A stretch of 64,000 nucleotides of DNA from Shimia sp. CNT1-13L.2 (GCF_024331145.1 NZ_JANDJO010000001.1:1-64000), one strand, 5' to 3'; positions 19,362 through 27,983 are shown, counted from the stretch's first letter. Notes: generated from the letters alone by a model not told the origin. Numbers and translations: made by a program.

Positions 19362-19790
19362 CTAGATCGCCGCCTTCAACCCACGTGCGCAGTCTTCGAT
19401 CAGGTCCAGCACCCCGTCAAAGTCGCGGGTGTAATAGGGGTCCGGCACCTCGTCCACACCGCGCTCCGGCGCATAGTCGGTAAACAGGCGGATCGGCGTC
19501 TCGTTCCCCGCAGGGCGCAGCCGCTCCATATTGGCGATGTTCGAAGCATCCATCCCGATGATCAGGTCAAACCGGCCAAAATCCGCAGAGGTAAACAGGC
19601 GCGACCGCAGATCGCTGATGTCATAGCCGCGCCCCTTGGCGGCCACCTGCATCGGCCCGTAGGGCGGCTCTCCGGCATGCCAGTCGCTGGTCCCCGCGCT
19701 GTCGGTTTCAACGTCGCTCATGCCCCGGAACACACCTTCGGCAGCGGGCGAGCGACAGATGTTGCCGAGACAGACAAACAGAACCTTCAC
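19362..19790 (-). CDS. Low-molecular-weight protein-tyrosine phosphatase
   Basis: This 142-residue enzyme has the active-site P-loop CLGNICRS (C-x5-R-S) at residues 7-14 and the general-acid loop 'VPDPYY' (Asp near residue 116). It dephosphorylates phosphotyrosine or related substrates in the cytoplasm. The start is a GTG at 19790, giving 'MKVLFVCLGNICRS' as in family members. That GTG overlaps the TGA of the upstream DgoK-like gene (GTGA), so translation is coupled. Confidence 0.93.
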   Translation of the reverse strand: MKVLFVCLGNICRSPAAEGVFRGMSDVETDSAGTSDWHAGEPPYGPMQVAAKGRGYDISDLRSRLFTSADFGRFDLIIGMDASNIANMERLRPAGNETPIRLFTDYAPERGVDEVPDPYYTRDFDGVLDLIEDCARGLKAAI

Positions 19791-20488
19791 GCCACGCCTC
19801 CGTGTGCGGCAACCGCCGCCTTCATGCCTTCCAGAACCATGTCGGTATCGTCGGCCCGCATCACCGGCACACCCTGCCCGGCCAGACCGCCAGCCAGCGC
19901 CTCGGCAGCGCGCCCTTCGCCGATCACCACAACCTGCTGGCCAAGCCAATAAGGTTTCGCCGCAGCCAGTTCCGCCCCAAGCAAAGCGCCCCAGAGCGTG
20001 CCCGCATCGCCCGCCCGCGCGACATAGGCCGCAAGCCGTTCGGGCCGCGCCATCGCATCGGCCATCGCCTCGCGCAGCTTGATATCATCCCACATCTCGG
20101 ACACGTCGATCGCCGCCGCCAACCGCGCGGTCACGAAACGCTGGAAGGAAATCACCTCACCGGCGCTGATATGCGCCCAGACCGTGCTTTCGCCAACGAT
20201 GCACAGGACTCCGTCCCAGCGATCATCCCGCGCCGCGAACCCTGCGATACGCGCCTCGGCCCCGTCGCTGGGCTGGCCTTCCCACTCCAACGCGGGAAAC
20301 AGGAAGCCGCCCCCCGCACCGGGCACCAATCCTTCGGGGATTGCCTTGCAGGGCACCGCGCGACGCGGGGCGCCATCGCCGCCCACCATCACAACCGTTC
20401 CCATCGCATCCTCCACCGGGGCGCCTTCTGGCATGGCCCACATGCGCACGTTGCGCCCGCGCTTTTCTGCCGCGATCCATTCCGCCAT
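19787..20488 (-). CDS. Shortened 2-dehydro-3-deoxygalactonokinase-like (DgoK) protein
   Basis: This 233-residue protein resembles DgoK, but DgoK is normally about 290-300 residues. The C-terminal half keeps family features: 'LWGALLGAELAAAKPYWLGQQVVVIGEG', parallel to the GLLIGAEV...GQ block. The N-terminal kinase phosphate motif, usually DWGTSNLRAW, reads 'AAEKRGRNVRMWAM' here, so the catalytic-type aspartate is missing. The PGTHCKW and RGEE motifs are also poorly kept. It may be a non-kinase descendant. The start at 20488 has AAGGAG. It is coupled to the phosphatase gene. Confidence 0.68.
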   Translation of the reverse strand: MAEWIAAEKRGRNVRMWAMPEGAPVEDAMGTVVMVGGDGAPRRAVPCKAIPEGLVPGAGGGFLFPALEWEGQPSDGAEARIAGFAARDDRWDGVLCIVGESTVWAHISAGEVISFQRFVTARLAAAIDVSEMWDDIKLREAMADAMARPERLAAYVARAGDAGTLWGALLGAELAAAKPYWLGQQVVVIGEGRAAEALAGGLAGQGVPVMRADDTDMVLEGMKAAVAAHGGVA

Positions 20489-20602
20489 GAAAAACTCCTT
20501 TTCCTTGGTGTTGCGGATGCAGACAGCGACGTCAACACCTCTTGCCGCCTGACGCCCCCTCGGACACCATGGCGACATGCCTAACACATATGGGAACGTC
20601 CA

Positions 20603-21301
20603 ATGAGCCACGACAAGATCGTCATCCTGACCGGCGCCGGAATTTCCGCCGAAAGCGGCCTCGGAACCTTCCGCGACGAAGGCGGCCTCTGGGCGCAGCA
20701 CCGCATCGAAGATGTTGCCACGCCGGAAGGGTTCCATCGCAACCCCGATCTCGTGCACGCCTTCTACAACGCCCGCCGCCAGCAGGCCGCCACCGCCACG
20801 CCCAATGCCGCCCACGAAGCATTGGCCCGTCTGGAACGCGACCACCCCGGTGAAGTCCTGATCGTCACCCAGAACGTCGACGGGCTGCATGAAAAGGCCG
20901 GATCAAAGAACGTCCTGCACATGCACGGCATCCTCGCCGGTGCCCTCTGCGCCGCCTGCGATCACCGCTGGCCGGCCCCCGGCGACATGCACAAGACCGA
21001 CACCTGCCCCGAATGCGGCGCCCTGGCCACGCGCCCCGACATCGTCTGGTTCGGCGAAATGCCCTACCACATGGACGACATCTGGCAGCACCTCGCCACC
21101 GCGGACACCTTCGTCGCAATCGGCACCTCGGGCGAGGTCTATCCGGCCGCCGCCTTCGTACAGGAGGCCGCGATCAACGGGGCGCACACCATCGAACTCA
21201 ACCTCGAACCCTCGTCACGGGTGTCGGACTTTGCCGAAACCTGTTTTGGTCCGGCCACCCAGATCGTGCCGCGCTGGGTGGATCAGGAACTGTCCCGCTA
21301 A
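20603..21301 (+). CDS. cobB: Sir2-type NAD-dependent protein deacylase
   Basis: This 232-residue class III sirtuin removes acyl groups from lysines using NAD+. Visible motifs are GAGISAESGLGTFR (residues 10-23), TQNVDGLHEKAG (about 92-103), the catalytic His in 'LHMHG', a Cys4 zinc ribbon (CAAC...CPEC, about 115-138) and 'GTSGEVYPAA'. The sequence 'FYNARRQQ' carries the Tyr and Arg that in E. coli CobB and SIRT5 accept succinyl or malonyl groups, so desuccinylase activity is plausible. It is divergent from the DgoK-like gene. Confidence 0.95.
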   Translation: MSHDKIVILTGAGISAESGLGTFRDEGGLWAQHRIEDVATPEGFHRNPDLVHAFYNARRQQAATATPNAAHEALARLERDHPGEVLIVTQNVDGLHEKAGSKNVLHMHGILAGALCAACDHRWPAPGDMHKTDTCPECGALATRPDIVWFGEMPYHMDDIWQHLATADTFVAIGTSGEVYPAAAFVQEAAINGAHTIELNLEPSSRVSDFAETCFGPATQIVPRWVDQELSR

Positions 21302-21307
21302 AACGCG

Positions 21308-21336
21308 AAAAGGCCGGACGCGCCCGCCCGGCCTTT
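21308..21336. terminator. Bidirectional terminator between cobB and the copper chaperone gene
   Basis: AAAGGCCGG pairs with CCGGCCTTT (9 bp) between the convergent stops at 21301 and 21359, with short A and T runs on both sides. Confidence 0.75.
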
Positions 21337-21358
21337 CCAGATACACTGTGCAACAGGA

Positions 21359-21859
21359 TCAGTTGGTCTGCTTGTTCATGTTGCCGTGGTCATGTTTCAT
21401 CATCTTCATGCCGTGCTTCGGCTTGCGCTCGAGATCGACCGGGATTTCAACAACCACTTCACCGGCCTTTTCGAACACGAGGGTCACGCTCACGACGTCA
21501 CCATGCTCAAGCGGCTGGGTCAGGCCCATGAACATCACGTGGTCACCGCCACGTTGCAGCATATGCGCGCCATGTGCCGGAATGGCAAAGCCCTCTTCGA
21601 CATGCAGCATCTGCATCACGCCATCGGCGTTTTCCTTGTGAGTGTGCAGTTCAACGCGCTTGGCCACGTCCGAACGGGCCTCGATCAGCTGGTCGTCGGC
21701 ATCGCCGTGGTTCATGATTTCCATGAACGCCGCGCCCGACTTCGACATCTTCGCCGAAACGCGCGCATAGGGATCTTTGACCATGATGCCTTCGGCAAGG
21801 GCAGGTGCAGCAATGGCAAGAGCGGCCACGGTGGCCATGGCAAGGGATTTGAAGGACAT
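21359..21859 (-). CDS. Periplasmic copper chaperone PCu(A)C
   Basis: This 166-residue protein has a signal peptide (MSFKSLAMATVAALAIAAPALA) and the PCu(A)C cupredoxin-like fold. Copper ligands follow the H-M-x10-M-x21-H-x-M pattern in modified form: 'ELHTHKENADGVMQM' and 'AHMLQRGGDHVMFM'. A Met/His-rich tail (KHGMKMMKHDHGNM) adds further copper sites. The family delivers Cu(I) to cytochrome c oxidase. The DUF2946-like gene lies upstream on the same strand. A second copper locus (copA-cueR) is at 54.8 kb. Confidence 0.93.
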   Translation of the reverse strand: MSFKSLAMATVAALAIAAPALAEGIMVKDPYARVSAKMSKSGAAFMEIMNHGDADDQLIEARSDVAKRVELHTHKENADGVMQMLHVEEGFAIPAHGAHMLQRGGDHVMFMGLTQPLEHGDVVSVTLVFEKAGEVVVEIPVDLERKPKHGMKMMKHDHGNMNKQTN

Positions 21860-21936
21860 AACGTCTCTCCTGTCTTCTCGTAGATTTCAGTAGGTTTTCT
21901 GGGGGGAGTGCGTTTGGAAAATGGCCCAAAACGGGC

Positions 21937-22284
21937 TCAGCCAAACATCGGTGGGGCACGCGCCGACGCATCTACCGGTCGAATCACCCGGAAGGTCACG
22001 TCCTTGGCTGCTCCAATCCTCCGCCCTCGGCTTTCCACGGGAACTGCCAGCGCAGGGACAGGCGCAACGGCATCCAAAAGGGAAAGGCTGAACTCCGGAC
22101 AGATATGAGCCGGACCCGTCGGATTGCCCTCGGCATCCATGGGCACCATGACCGGTCCAGTCCCGGTGCAGAGTTCCATGTAGCCGGACGCAGTGGGCAT
22201 CCCGCGCGCAATCGCCATGCTGTGGCCGGTCATCACCAGCACAGATACCAGCAGAATCGCGATGTAAGCACGCAAACGGATCAT
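21937..22284 (-). CDS. DUF2946-like small exported/membrane protein
   Basis: This 115-residue protein has an N-terminal hydrophobic segment (IAILLVSVLVMTG) followed by 'MELCTGTGPVMVPMDAEGNPTGPAHICPE', a Cys-Met pattern reminiscent of DUF2946 proteins. Those are often encoded beside copper-handling genes. A cysteine pair and several Met residues could bind copper. It lies 77 bases upstream of the PCu(A)C gene on the same strand, so cotranscription is likely. The family assignment is tentative. Confidence 0.65.
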   Translation of the reverse strand: MIRLRAYIAILLVSVLVMTGHSMAIARGMPTASGYMELCTGTGPVMVPMDAEGNPTGPAHICPEFSLSLLDAVAPVPALAVPVESRGRRIGAAKDVTFRVIRPVDASARAPPMFG

Positions 22285-22336
22285 GCCGCAGATATAGGCA
22301 CTCCAGCGCGGGAATGTATAGCGACAAAACGAAACA

Positions 22337-22364
22337 GCCCCGCCTGATCATACTCAGGCGGGGC
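22337..22364 (-). terminator. Terminator of rpmB
   Basis: An 11-bp perfect stem (GCCCCGCCTGA with TCAGGCGGGGC) around a six-base loop lies 28 bases after the rpmB stop. On the minus strand it is followed by a T-rich tract (TGTTTCGTTTTG). Confidence 0.85.
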
Positions 22365-22391
22365 CGTCTTCACTGTCCGATTAACAAGAAC

Positions 22392-22682
22392 TTAGGCGTT
22401 TGCGGCCTGAGCTTTTGCAATCTCTTTTTTGATTTTCAGCGCGTTTGCCGAAAGTTCTGCATCCTTGGCTTTTGCCAGGAACGCGTCCAGACCACCGCGG
22501 TGGTCAACCGAACGCAGAGCCGAAGCCGAGATGCGCAGCTTAACGCCACGGCCCAGAGCTTCAGATTGCAGGGTCACGTCGTTCAGGTTGGGAAGGAAAC
22601 GACGCTTGGTTTTGTTGTTGGCGTGGCTGACATTGTTGCCAGTCATCGGGCCTTTTCCGGTCAGTTCGCAACGGCGCGACAT
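22392..22682 (-). CDS. rpmB: 50S ribosomal protein L28
   Basis: This 96-residue L28 protein starts '[33 protein letters not shown]', which is diagnostic. It continues with '[22 protein letters not shown]' and an alanine/lysine-rich C-terminal helix typical of alphaproteobacterial L28. It is part of the large subunit near the E site. It is monocistronic, with a strong terminator downstream. A leader hairpin upstream (22707-22724) may be regulatory. Confidence 0.97.
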   Translation of the reverse strand: MSRRCELTGKGPMTGNNVSHANNKTKRRFLPNLNDVTLQSEALGRGVKLRISASALRSVDHRGGLDAFLAKAKDAELSANALKIKKEIAKAQAANA

Positions 22683-22706
22683 GGGTACATCCTCGTTTTA
22701 CGGTCC

Positions 22707-22724
22707 ACGGGGAACGTACCCCGT
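22707..22724 (-). promoter_or_regulatory. Inverted repeat in the rpmB leader
   Basis: ACGGGG and CCCCGT flank a six-base loop, 25 bases upstream of the rpmB ATG. The GTACCC within it (22716-22721) could alternatively pair with GGGTAC at 22683-22688, next to the start codon. This gives two exclusive folds. Confidence 0.45.
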
Positions 22725-22871
22725 CAAAGGAAATGGGCGCCGCCAAGCGCAGCGCCCGGAATTTTGTTCGGCGTCATTAGGCCGTATTCGGTGTGCCGTC
22801 AAGTGATTCAGGACAATGAATCTTCAAGCACAGGCCCATGTACCTATTGAAGGGCCGCCCGTCCACCACTC

Positions 22872-23675
22872 TCAAGGGGTTTCCCGTCCCATTTCCCCAT
22901 GTTTCGCAGCAGCAAAGGCCGAAAGCGCCGCATGTCCGCGCTTTTCCGCATTCTCCGACAGGTGTCGCCAATAGGTGGGTGATTCCCTGCGCCCCGCCCT
23001 GTGCATTGCGACGATGTCCGCAGGATCGACCTGTCCGGACAGCAACAGACCCTGAACCCGGCTGAAACCACCGCTCTCGCCCAGAACCCGCGTCGCCGGA
23101 TGCCCGCCACAGCCAAGCCGGCAAAGTCGCAGCTTCGGAAAGGCCCGCAGGATCATCTGCGCATTGTAGATATCCAGCGGCCGGAACGGATCGGCCAGCA
23201 CCACGCCCCGCATCCCCCGCCGCGCCCGCGAGGCCACATCGCCCAGCACCGGATCAAATCCATCCGCACTGTCACGATACCGCCGATCCTTGGGCACCAC
23301 CTTGGGCGCAATCGAGAACTGCGGCGAGATCAGGATGCAGTGCTGAACGCCCAGCGCCTTGGAAAAGCGCATCGCCCCGAAACCGCCCATCGAGAACCCG
23401 GTCGCCACAACCCGTCTGTACGGATCGGCGATCTCGGCAATCCGCGCCTCGAAGGCCCCGGTTTCGTCGTTGACATACCAGTCATTCACCCGCGCTTGCA
23501 GGTGCAGGTGCGCATATCCGCGTTTCACAAAGCGCTGTACGGGCGTGCTCTCCGAGAACACGCCATCCTCGGCCACCCGCTGACGGAAGGTCACGATCAA
23601 CTTCTTGGCGTCCGCGTTGAAAAGGGTCGCCCGCAGGCGATCCCCGTCAAAAAGGATGCGCCCCTCTGCCGTCAT
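22872..23675 (-). CDS. Alpha/beta hydrolase-like protein
   Basis: This 267-residue protein has the nucleophile elbow GFSMGG (about residues 92-97), preceded by a beta strand (RRVVATGFSMGG) as in alpha/beta hydrolases. A candidate acid lies in 'VVLADPFRPLD', but a clear catalytic His was not pinned down. Substrate is unknown. Its ATG overlaps the stop of meaB by four bases (ATGA), so the two are translationally coupled. The C terminus is less regular and contains 'LLSGQVDPADIVAMHRAGRRESPTYW'. Confidence 0.75.
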   Translation of the reverse strand: MTAEGRILFDGDRLRATLFNADAKKLIVTFRQRVAEDGVFSESTPVQRFVKRGYAHLHLQARVNDWYVNDETGAFEARIAEIADPYRRVVATGFSMGGFGAMRFSKALGVQHCILISPQFSIAPKVVPKDRRYRDSADGFDPVLGDVASRARRGMRGVVLADPFRPLDIYNAQMILRAFPKLRLCRLGCGGHPATRVLGESGGFSRVQGLLLSGQVDPADIVAMHRAGRRESPTYWRHLSENAEKRGHAALSAFAAAKHGEMGRETP

Positions 23676-24649
23676 GAGGCCAGATGCTCCTCCAGCATCC
23701 TGCGCGCGGCACGGCTGGGCGTCGCGTCGCCGTTTTCAACCTCGATGGCCAGATCGGCCATGGCTTCCCGCGCCGGCGACTGCAGCAACTTGGCCAACAG
23801 ACCCTGCCGCACTTCTTCCTCGAACCAGAACCGCGCCTGCGCCGCTCGACGGGCATCCCAGTGGCCGTTGTCACGTCTCCACCCGCTCAGCGCCTGCATC
23901 TCTTCCCAGGCCTTCTCAAGCCCGTCTTCTTCGATTGCCGACACGGTCATGGCTTTCGGGAAATCCGCCGGGTCTTGCGGACGTTTGCGCAACAGACGCA
24001 AAGCCCCGGCATAATCGGCACAGGTGCGGATGGCGGTGGGTTTCAGATCGCCATCCGCCTTGTTCACAAGGATCACGTCCGCCATCTCCATGATGCCGCG
24101 CTTCACCCCCTGCAATTCGTCACCACCCGCCGGTGCCAGCAACAACAGGAACAGGTCCGACATCTCGGCCACAACGGTTTCCGACTGCCCGACCCCGACG
24201 GTCTCGATCAGAATCACGTCAAAGCCCGCAGCCTCGCACAGTGCCACAGCCTCGCGCGTCCGCCGGGCGACACCACCAAGGTGCGACTGGCTGGGCGACG
24301 GGCGGATAAAGGCGTTCTTGTTGCGCGAAAGCCGCTCCATCCGGGTCTTGTCGCCAAGGATGGATCCTCCCGAACGTGCCGACGATGGGTCCACCGCCAG
24401 AACCGCCACGCGCAGCCCCTTGTCCGTAAGCAGGGTGCCAAAGCTTTCGATAAAGGTCGATTTGCCCACACCCGGCGTACCCGACAGACCAATCCTCAGC
24501 GCCTGCTTGCCGCTGCCGCGCAGTTGCTCAAGCAATTCGCTGGCCTGCGCCCGATGATCCTCGCGCCCACTTTCCACCAAGGTAATCGCCCGCGCCAAGG
24601 CCCGGCGATCCTGTTTAAGAATCTTGTCACGCAGCTGTGCGATGTCCAT
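23672..24649 (-). CDS. meaB: MeaB/ArgK family G3E GTPase, methylmalonyl-CoA mutase chaperone
   Basis: This 325-residue P-loop GTPase has Walker A GTPGVGKST (about residues 58-66), the 'LAVDPSS' switch region, 'ETVGVGQSE' and the guanine-specificity motif NKAD (about 198-201). MeaB loads and protects the B12-dependent methylmalonyl-CoA mutase in propionate metabolism. The mutase gene itself is not in this window. It is first in a two-gene operon with the hydrolase-like gene and divergent from the DUF3108 gene. Confidence 0.93.
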   Translation of the reverse strand: MDIAQLRDKILKQDRRALARAITLVESGREDHRAQASELLEQLRGSGKQALRIGLSGTPGVGKSTFIESFGTLLTDKGLRVAVLAVDPSSARSGGSILGDKTRMERLSRNKNAFIRPSPSQSHLGGVARRTREAVALCEAAGFDVILIETVGVGQSETVVAEMSDLFLLLLAPAGGDELQGVKRGIMEMADVILVNKADGDLKPTAIRTCADYAGALRLLRKRPQDPADFPKAMTVSAIEEDGLEKAWEEMQALSGWRRDNGHWDARRAAQARFWFEEEVRQGLLAKLLQSPAREAMADLAIEVENGDATPSRAARRMLEEHLAS

Positions 24650-24690
24650 TACGGTTCCCGTGTCCTCCGGCGCGTCGCGCGCCCCTTTTC

Positions 24691-25449
24691 ATGCTGATCG
24701 TTTACATGCCTTGTTCCAAGTTTGCTTGTCTACCCAATTCCCGCCACCTAAGCGCAGCGCTTCGATGCGCCGCACTGATTTTGGGCCTCGCCACCCCGGC
24801 CCTCGCCGAAGAGACCCAGACCTGGAGCGCCCATGCCTTTGGCATCAAGGTCGGTGAACTTGGCGTCCATATGAAGGAAGACACCGGCACCTACACCGGC
24901 AACGCCACGTTCAAGACCACCGGCCTGGCTGGCGTTCTTGCTCGCATCCGCTTTGACATCACGACCAGCGGCACGCGGGAAAGGTCGACCTATACCCCCC
25001 ACACCTATTCAGGCGACATCGACACCGGCCGCCGCCAGTCGCGCACCGTCGTGGACTTCTCTCGCCCTACCCCTCGCAAAACCAAGGGCGACCAGACACC
25101 GGCAAGCCCCATCTCTGACGCGGCCCTGAAGGGTGCCATCGACCCGCTGACGATGCTCTGGCTCACTTTGAAGGATCGCCCCGCCGACACGCTATGTTCG
25201 CTGAAACAGCGCCAGTTCGACGGCACGCGCCTTGTCGAAATCACCCTGACAACCCGCGAAACGCGCAGTTCCCGCATCATCTGTTCCGGCACCTATCACC
25301 GCCTCGGCGGCTACAGCGTCGAAGAACTCAAGGAAATGCCCATCACCCCGCTCTCGGTGATCTACGAACCCCACGGTGCCCTCTGGCGACCCACCAAGCT
25401 CAAACTGCGCAGCCGCCACGGCCCGGCCACCCTTGTACGGCGGGACTAG
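24691..25449 (+). CDS. DUF3108 domain exported protein
   Basis: This protein of about 252 residues resembles DUF3108, a periplasmic family of unknown function. After an N-terminal hydrophobic segment ending 'LILGLATPALA', the mature part reads 'WSAHAFGIKVGELGVHMKED', 'TFKTTGLAGVLARIRFDITTSG' and later 'PLSVIYEPHGALWRPTKLKLRSR', all beta-rich as in the family. The start is uncertain: ATG codons at 24691 and 24706 are both possible, and neither has a strong ribosome-binding site. It is followed by hrpB after 32 bases. Confidence 0.78.
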   Translation: MLIVYMPCSKFACLPNSRHLSAALRCAALILGLATPALAEETQTWSAHAFGIKVGELGVHMKEDTGTYTGNATFKTTGLAGVLARIRFDITTSGTRERSTYTPHTYSGDIDTGRRQSRTVVDFSRPTPRKTKGDQTPASPISDAALKGAIDPLTMLWLTLKDRPADTLCSLKQRQFDGTRLVEITLTTRETRSSRIICSGTYHRLGGYSVEELKEMPITPLSVIYEPHGALWRPTKLKLRSRHGPATLVRRD

Positions 25450-25481
25450 ACGCGCCCGCGCCCCTGCCGGATAAGGGCATC

Positions 25482-27926
25482 ATGACGACCCTACCCATCC
25501 ACGACGCCATCGCCCCCCTGATCACGGCCCTCACCGATCGGGGACGTGCCGTTCTGCAAGCGCCCCCCGGTGCAGGCAAAACCACCGTCGTGCCGCTTGC
25601 CCTGCGCGATGCCGATCTGACCTCGGGCAAAATCCTGATGCTTGAACCCCGCCGCCTCGCTGCCCGCGCCGCCGCCGAACGCATGGCGCAAACCCTGGGT
25701 GAGAAACCCGGCGAAACCGTGGGCTACCGCGTGCGCGGCGAAAGCAAGGTCAGCGCAAGAACCCGTATCGAGGTTGTCACCGAAGGCATCCTCACCCGCA
25801 TGATCCAGTCAGACGCCGAACTCTCGGGCATCGGCGCGGTGATCTTCGACGAATTCCACGAGCGATCCCTCAACGCCGATCTTGGCCTCGCCCTCTGCCT
25901 CGAAATCGCCGAGGCGCTGCGCGATGACCTCATCCTGCTGGCCATGTCGGCAACGCTCGATGCCGAACCCGTGGCAAAGCTGATGGGCGACGTGCCGGTC
26001 ATCACCTCCGAGGGTCGCGCCTATCCGGTCGAAACCCGCTGGCTCGAGACCCCCACCCCGAAAACCATGCGCCTCGAAGAGGCCACGGCCCGCCTGATCA
26101 CACGGGCGGTCGACGAAACCCAAGGCGGTGTGCTTGTCTTCCTGCCCGGCGAAGGCGAAATCCGCCGTACCCAGTCGCTTCTGAACCTGCCCGCCGATTG
26201 CCAAGTGCGCCCGTTGTTTGGTGCGATGCCGTTCAAGGACCAGCAGGCCGCCATCAAACCCGCCGAAACTGGCCGCAAGGTGGTGCTCGCGACCTCTATC
26301 GCGGAAACCTCGCTGACCATTCAGGACATCCGCGTTGTCGTCGACGCAGGCCGCGCCCGCCGCGCGCGCTTTGATCCCGGCTCGGGCATGTCCCGCCTTG
26401 TCACCGAACGCGTCACCCGCGCCGAGGCCACCCAGCGACAGGGCCGCGCCGGTCGCGTTGCCGAAGGCACCTGCTACCGCCTCTGGACCAAAGGCGAAGA
26501 AGGCGCGCTCCTGCCCTTCCCCCCTGCCGAGATCGACGCCGCCGACCTGACGGGTCTCGCCCTCGAACTAGCGCTCTGGGGTGCGCAGCCCGAAGACCTC
26601 GCCTTTCTGACCCAGCCAAACCCCGGCACCTATGCCGAGGCGCAGACCGTCCTGCGAATGTTGGGCGCTCTCGATACCCAGAACCGTATCACCGAACACG
26701 GCCGCGCTCTCGCGGCCATCCCGCTGCATCCCCGTCTGGCCCACATGCTGGCCATCGCAGGGTCACAGGCCGCGCCCCTCGCCGCCCTCCTGGCCGCCCG
26801 CGATCCCCTGGGCCGTGGTGCGCCGGTTGATCTCTCCCTGCGCTTTGAGGCCCTTGGCAATCTCAAGGCCTTCACCGACCGTCGCCCCTATCAGGTCAAC
26901 CGCGCCGCCCTGCACGGTATCCGCGACGAGGCGAAACGCCTTGCAAGGACAGCCAAGACCAAGGACGCCGCGCCCCTCAACGCCGCCGAAATGGCCGCGC
27001 TCGCCTATCCCGACCGCATTGGCCTGCACCGCAAGGGCGACGCCCCGCGCTTTATCCTTTCCGGCGGCAAGGGGGCCATCCTCGACGAAGGCGACCCGCT
27101 GGCAAGCACCCGCCTCATCGTGGTCACCGACACCGACGGCAATCCTCGCGAAGCCCGCATCCGGCAGGCCATCCAGATCTCCGAGGCGGAAATCCGTGGC
27201 CTCTTTGCCGATCAGATCGCATGGCAGGACAACTGCACATGGTCGAAACGCGAGCGCCGCGTCATCGCCCGCCGGCAGGAAATGTTTGGCGCAATCGCCC
27301 TTGATGACAGGATCTGGAAAGACGCCCCCGCCGATGCCGTCGCCACCGCGATGCTAGATGGCGTCCGCGATCTCGGCCTGACCCTCTCGGACGCGGCCGG
27401 CCGCTTTGTCGCCCGCGTCGATCTGATCCGCGAGGCCGGCCACGACCTGCCCGACATGTCCCCCGAGGCCCTGCTTGAGAGCATAGAAGACTGGCTCCTG
27501 CCGAATCTTTCGGGCGTCAAGACCGCCGATCACTGGAAAAAGTTCGACCTCCTCGAACCCCTGCGCGCGCGGCTTGACTGGAACCAGATGCAATTGCTCG
27601 ACCGTCTGGCCCCCGCCCATTTCACAACGCCGCTCGATCGTAAGATCCCCATCGACTATTCCGGCGAACACCCCGAAATCTCGCTCCGCCTGCAAGAGAT
27701 GTTCGGACAGGTCACACACCCGATGGTCGGCAACACCCCGCTGCGTGTCACCCTGCTGTCACCTGCCGGACGCCCGGTGCAAACCACGATGGACATCCCC
27801 GGTTTCTGGGCCAGTTCCTACGACGACGTGCGCAAGGATATGCGCGGCCGTTACCCGAAACACCCCTGGCCCGAAGACCCGACTCAGGCCGATCCAACCC
27901 TGCGCGCAAAACGGCGAAATCGCTGA
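25482..27926 (+). CDS. hrpB: ATP-dependent helicase HrpB
   Basis: This 814-residue DEAH/RHA-family helicase has Walker A APPGAGKTT (about residues 28-36), the DEFH box 'FDEFHERS', SAT motif 'MSATLD', motif V 'LATSIAETSLTI' and motif VI 'RQGRAGR'. A C-terminal HrpB-specific domain ends with 'HPMVGNTPLRVTLLSPAGRPVQTTMDIPGFWASSY'. HrpB is an RNA/DNA helicase of poorly known role. The ATG at 25482 gives the standard family N terminus (PIHDAIAPL); the frame is open further upstream over the DUF3108 gene. Confidence 0.95.
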   Translation: MTTLPIHDAIAPLITALTDRGRAVLQAPPGAGKTTVVPLALRDADLTSGKILMLEPRRLAARAAAERMAQTLGEKPGETVGYRVRGESKVSARTRIEVVTEGILTRMIQSDAELSGIGAVIFDEFHERSLNADLGLALCLEIAEALRDDLILLAMSATLDAEPVAKLMGDVPVITSEGRAYPVETRWLETPTPKTMRLEEATARLITRAVDETQGGVLVFLPGEGEIRRTQSLLNLPADCQVRPLFGAMPFKDQQAAIKPAETGRKVVLATSIAETSLTIQDIRVVVDAGRARRARFDPGSGMSRLVTERVTRAEATQRQGRAGRVAEGTCYRLWTKGEEGALLPFPPAEIDAADLTGLALELALWGAQPEDLAFLTQPNPGTYAEAQTVLRMLGALDTQNRITEHGRALAAIPLHPRLAHMLAIAGSQAAPLAALLAARDPLGRGAPVDLSLRFEALGNLKAFTDRRPYQVNRAALHGIRDEAKRLARTAKTKDAAPLNAAEMAALAYPDRIGLHRKGDAPRFILSGGKGAILDEGDPLASTRLIVVTDTDGNPREARIRQAIQISEAEIRGLFADQIAWQDNCTWSKRERRVIARRQEMFGAIALDDRIWKDAPADAVATAMLDGVRDLGLTLSDAAGRFVARVDLIREAGHDLPDMSPEALLESIEDWLLPNLSGVKTADHWKKFDLLEPLRARLDWNQMQLLDRLAPAHFTTPLDRKIPIDYSGEHPEISLRLQEMFGQVTHPMVGNTPLRVTLLSPAGRPVQTTMDIPGFWASSYDDVRKDMRGRYPKHPWPEDPTQADPTLRAKRRNR

Positions 27927-27969
27927 TCCCCAACAAAATAAGGGGATGGGGTTGAAGTTCCGTAAGGAC

Positions 27970-27983
27970 AATGTATATACATT
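27970..27983. promoter_or_regulatory. 14-bp perfect palindrome upstream of the Nudix gene
   Basis: AATGTATATACATT is a perfect palindrome 48 bases before the preferred Nudix start. It could be an operator or overlap a -10 element. If the gene instead begins at 27971, it would fall at the start codon. Confidence 0.4.
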
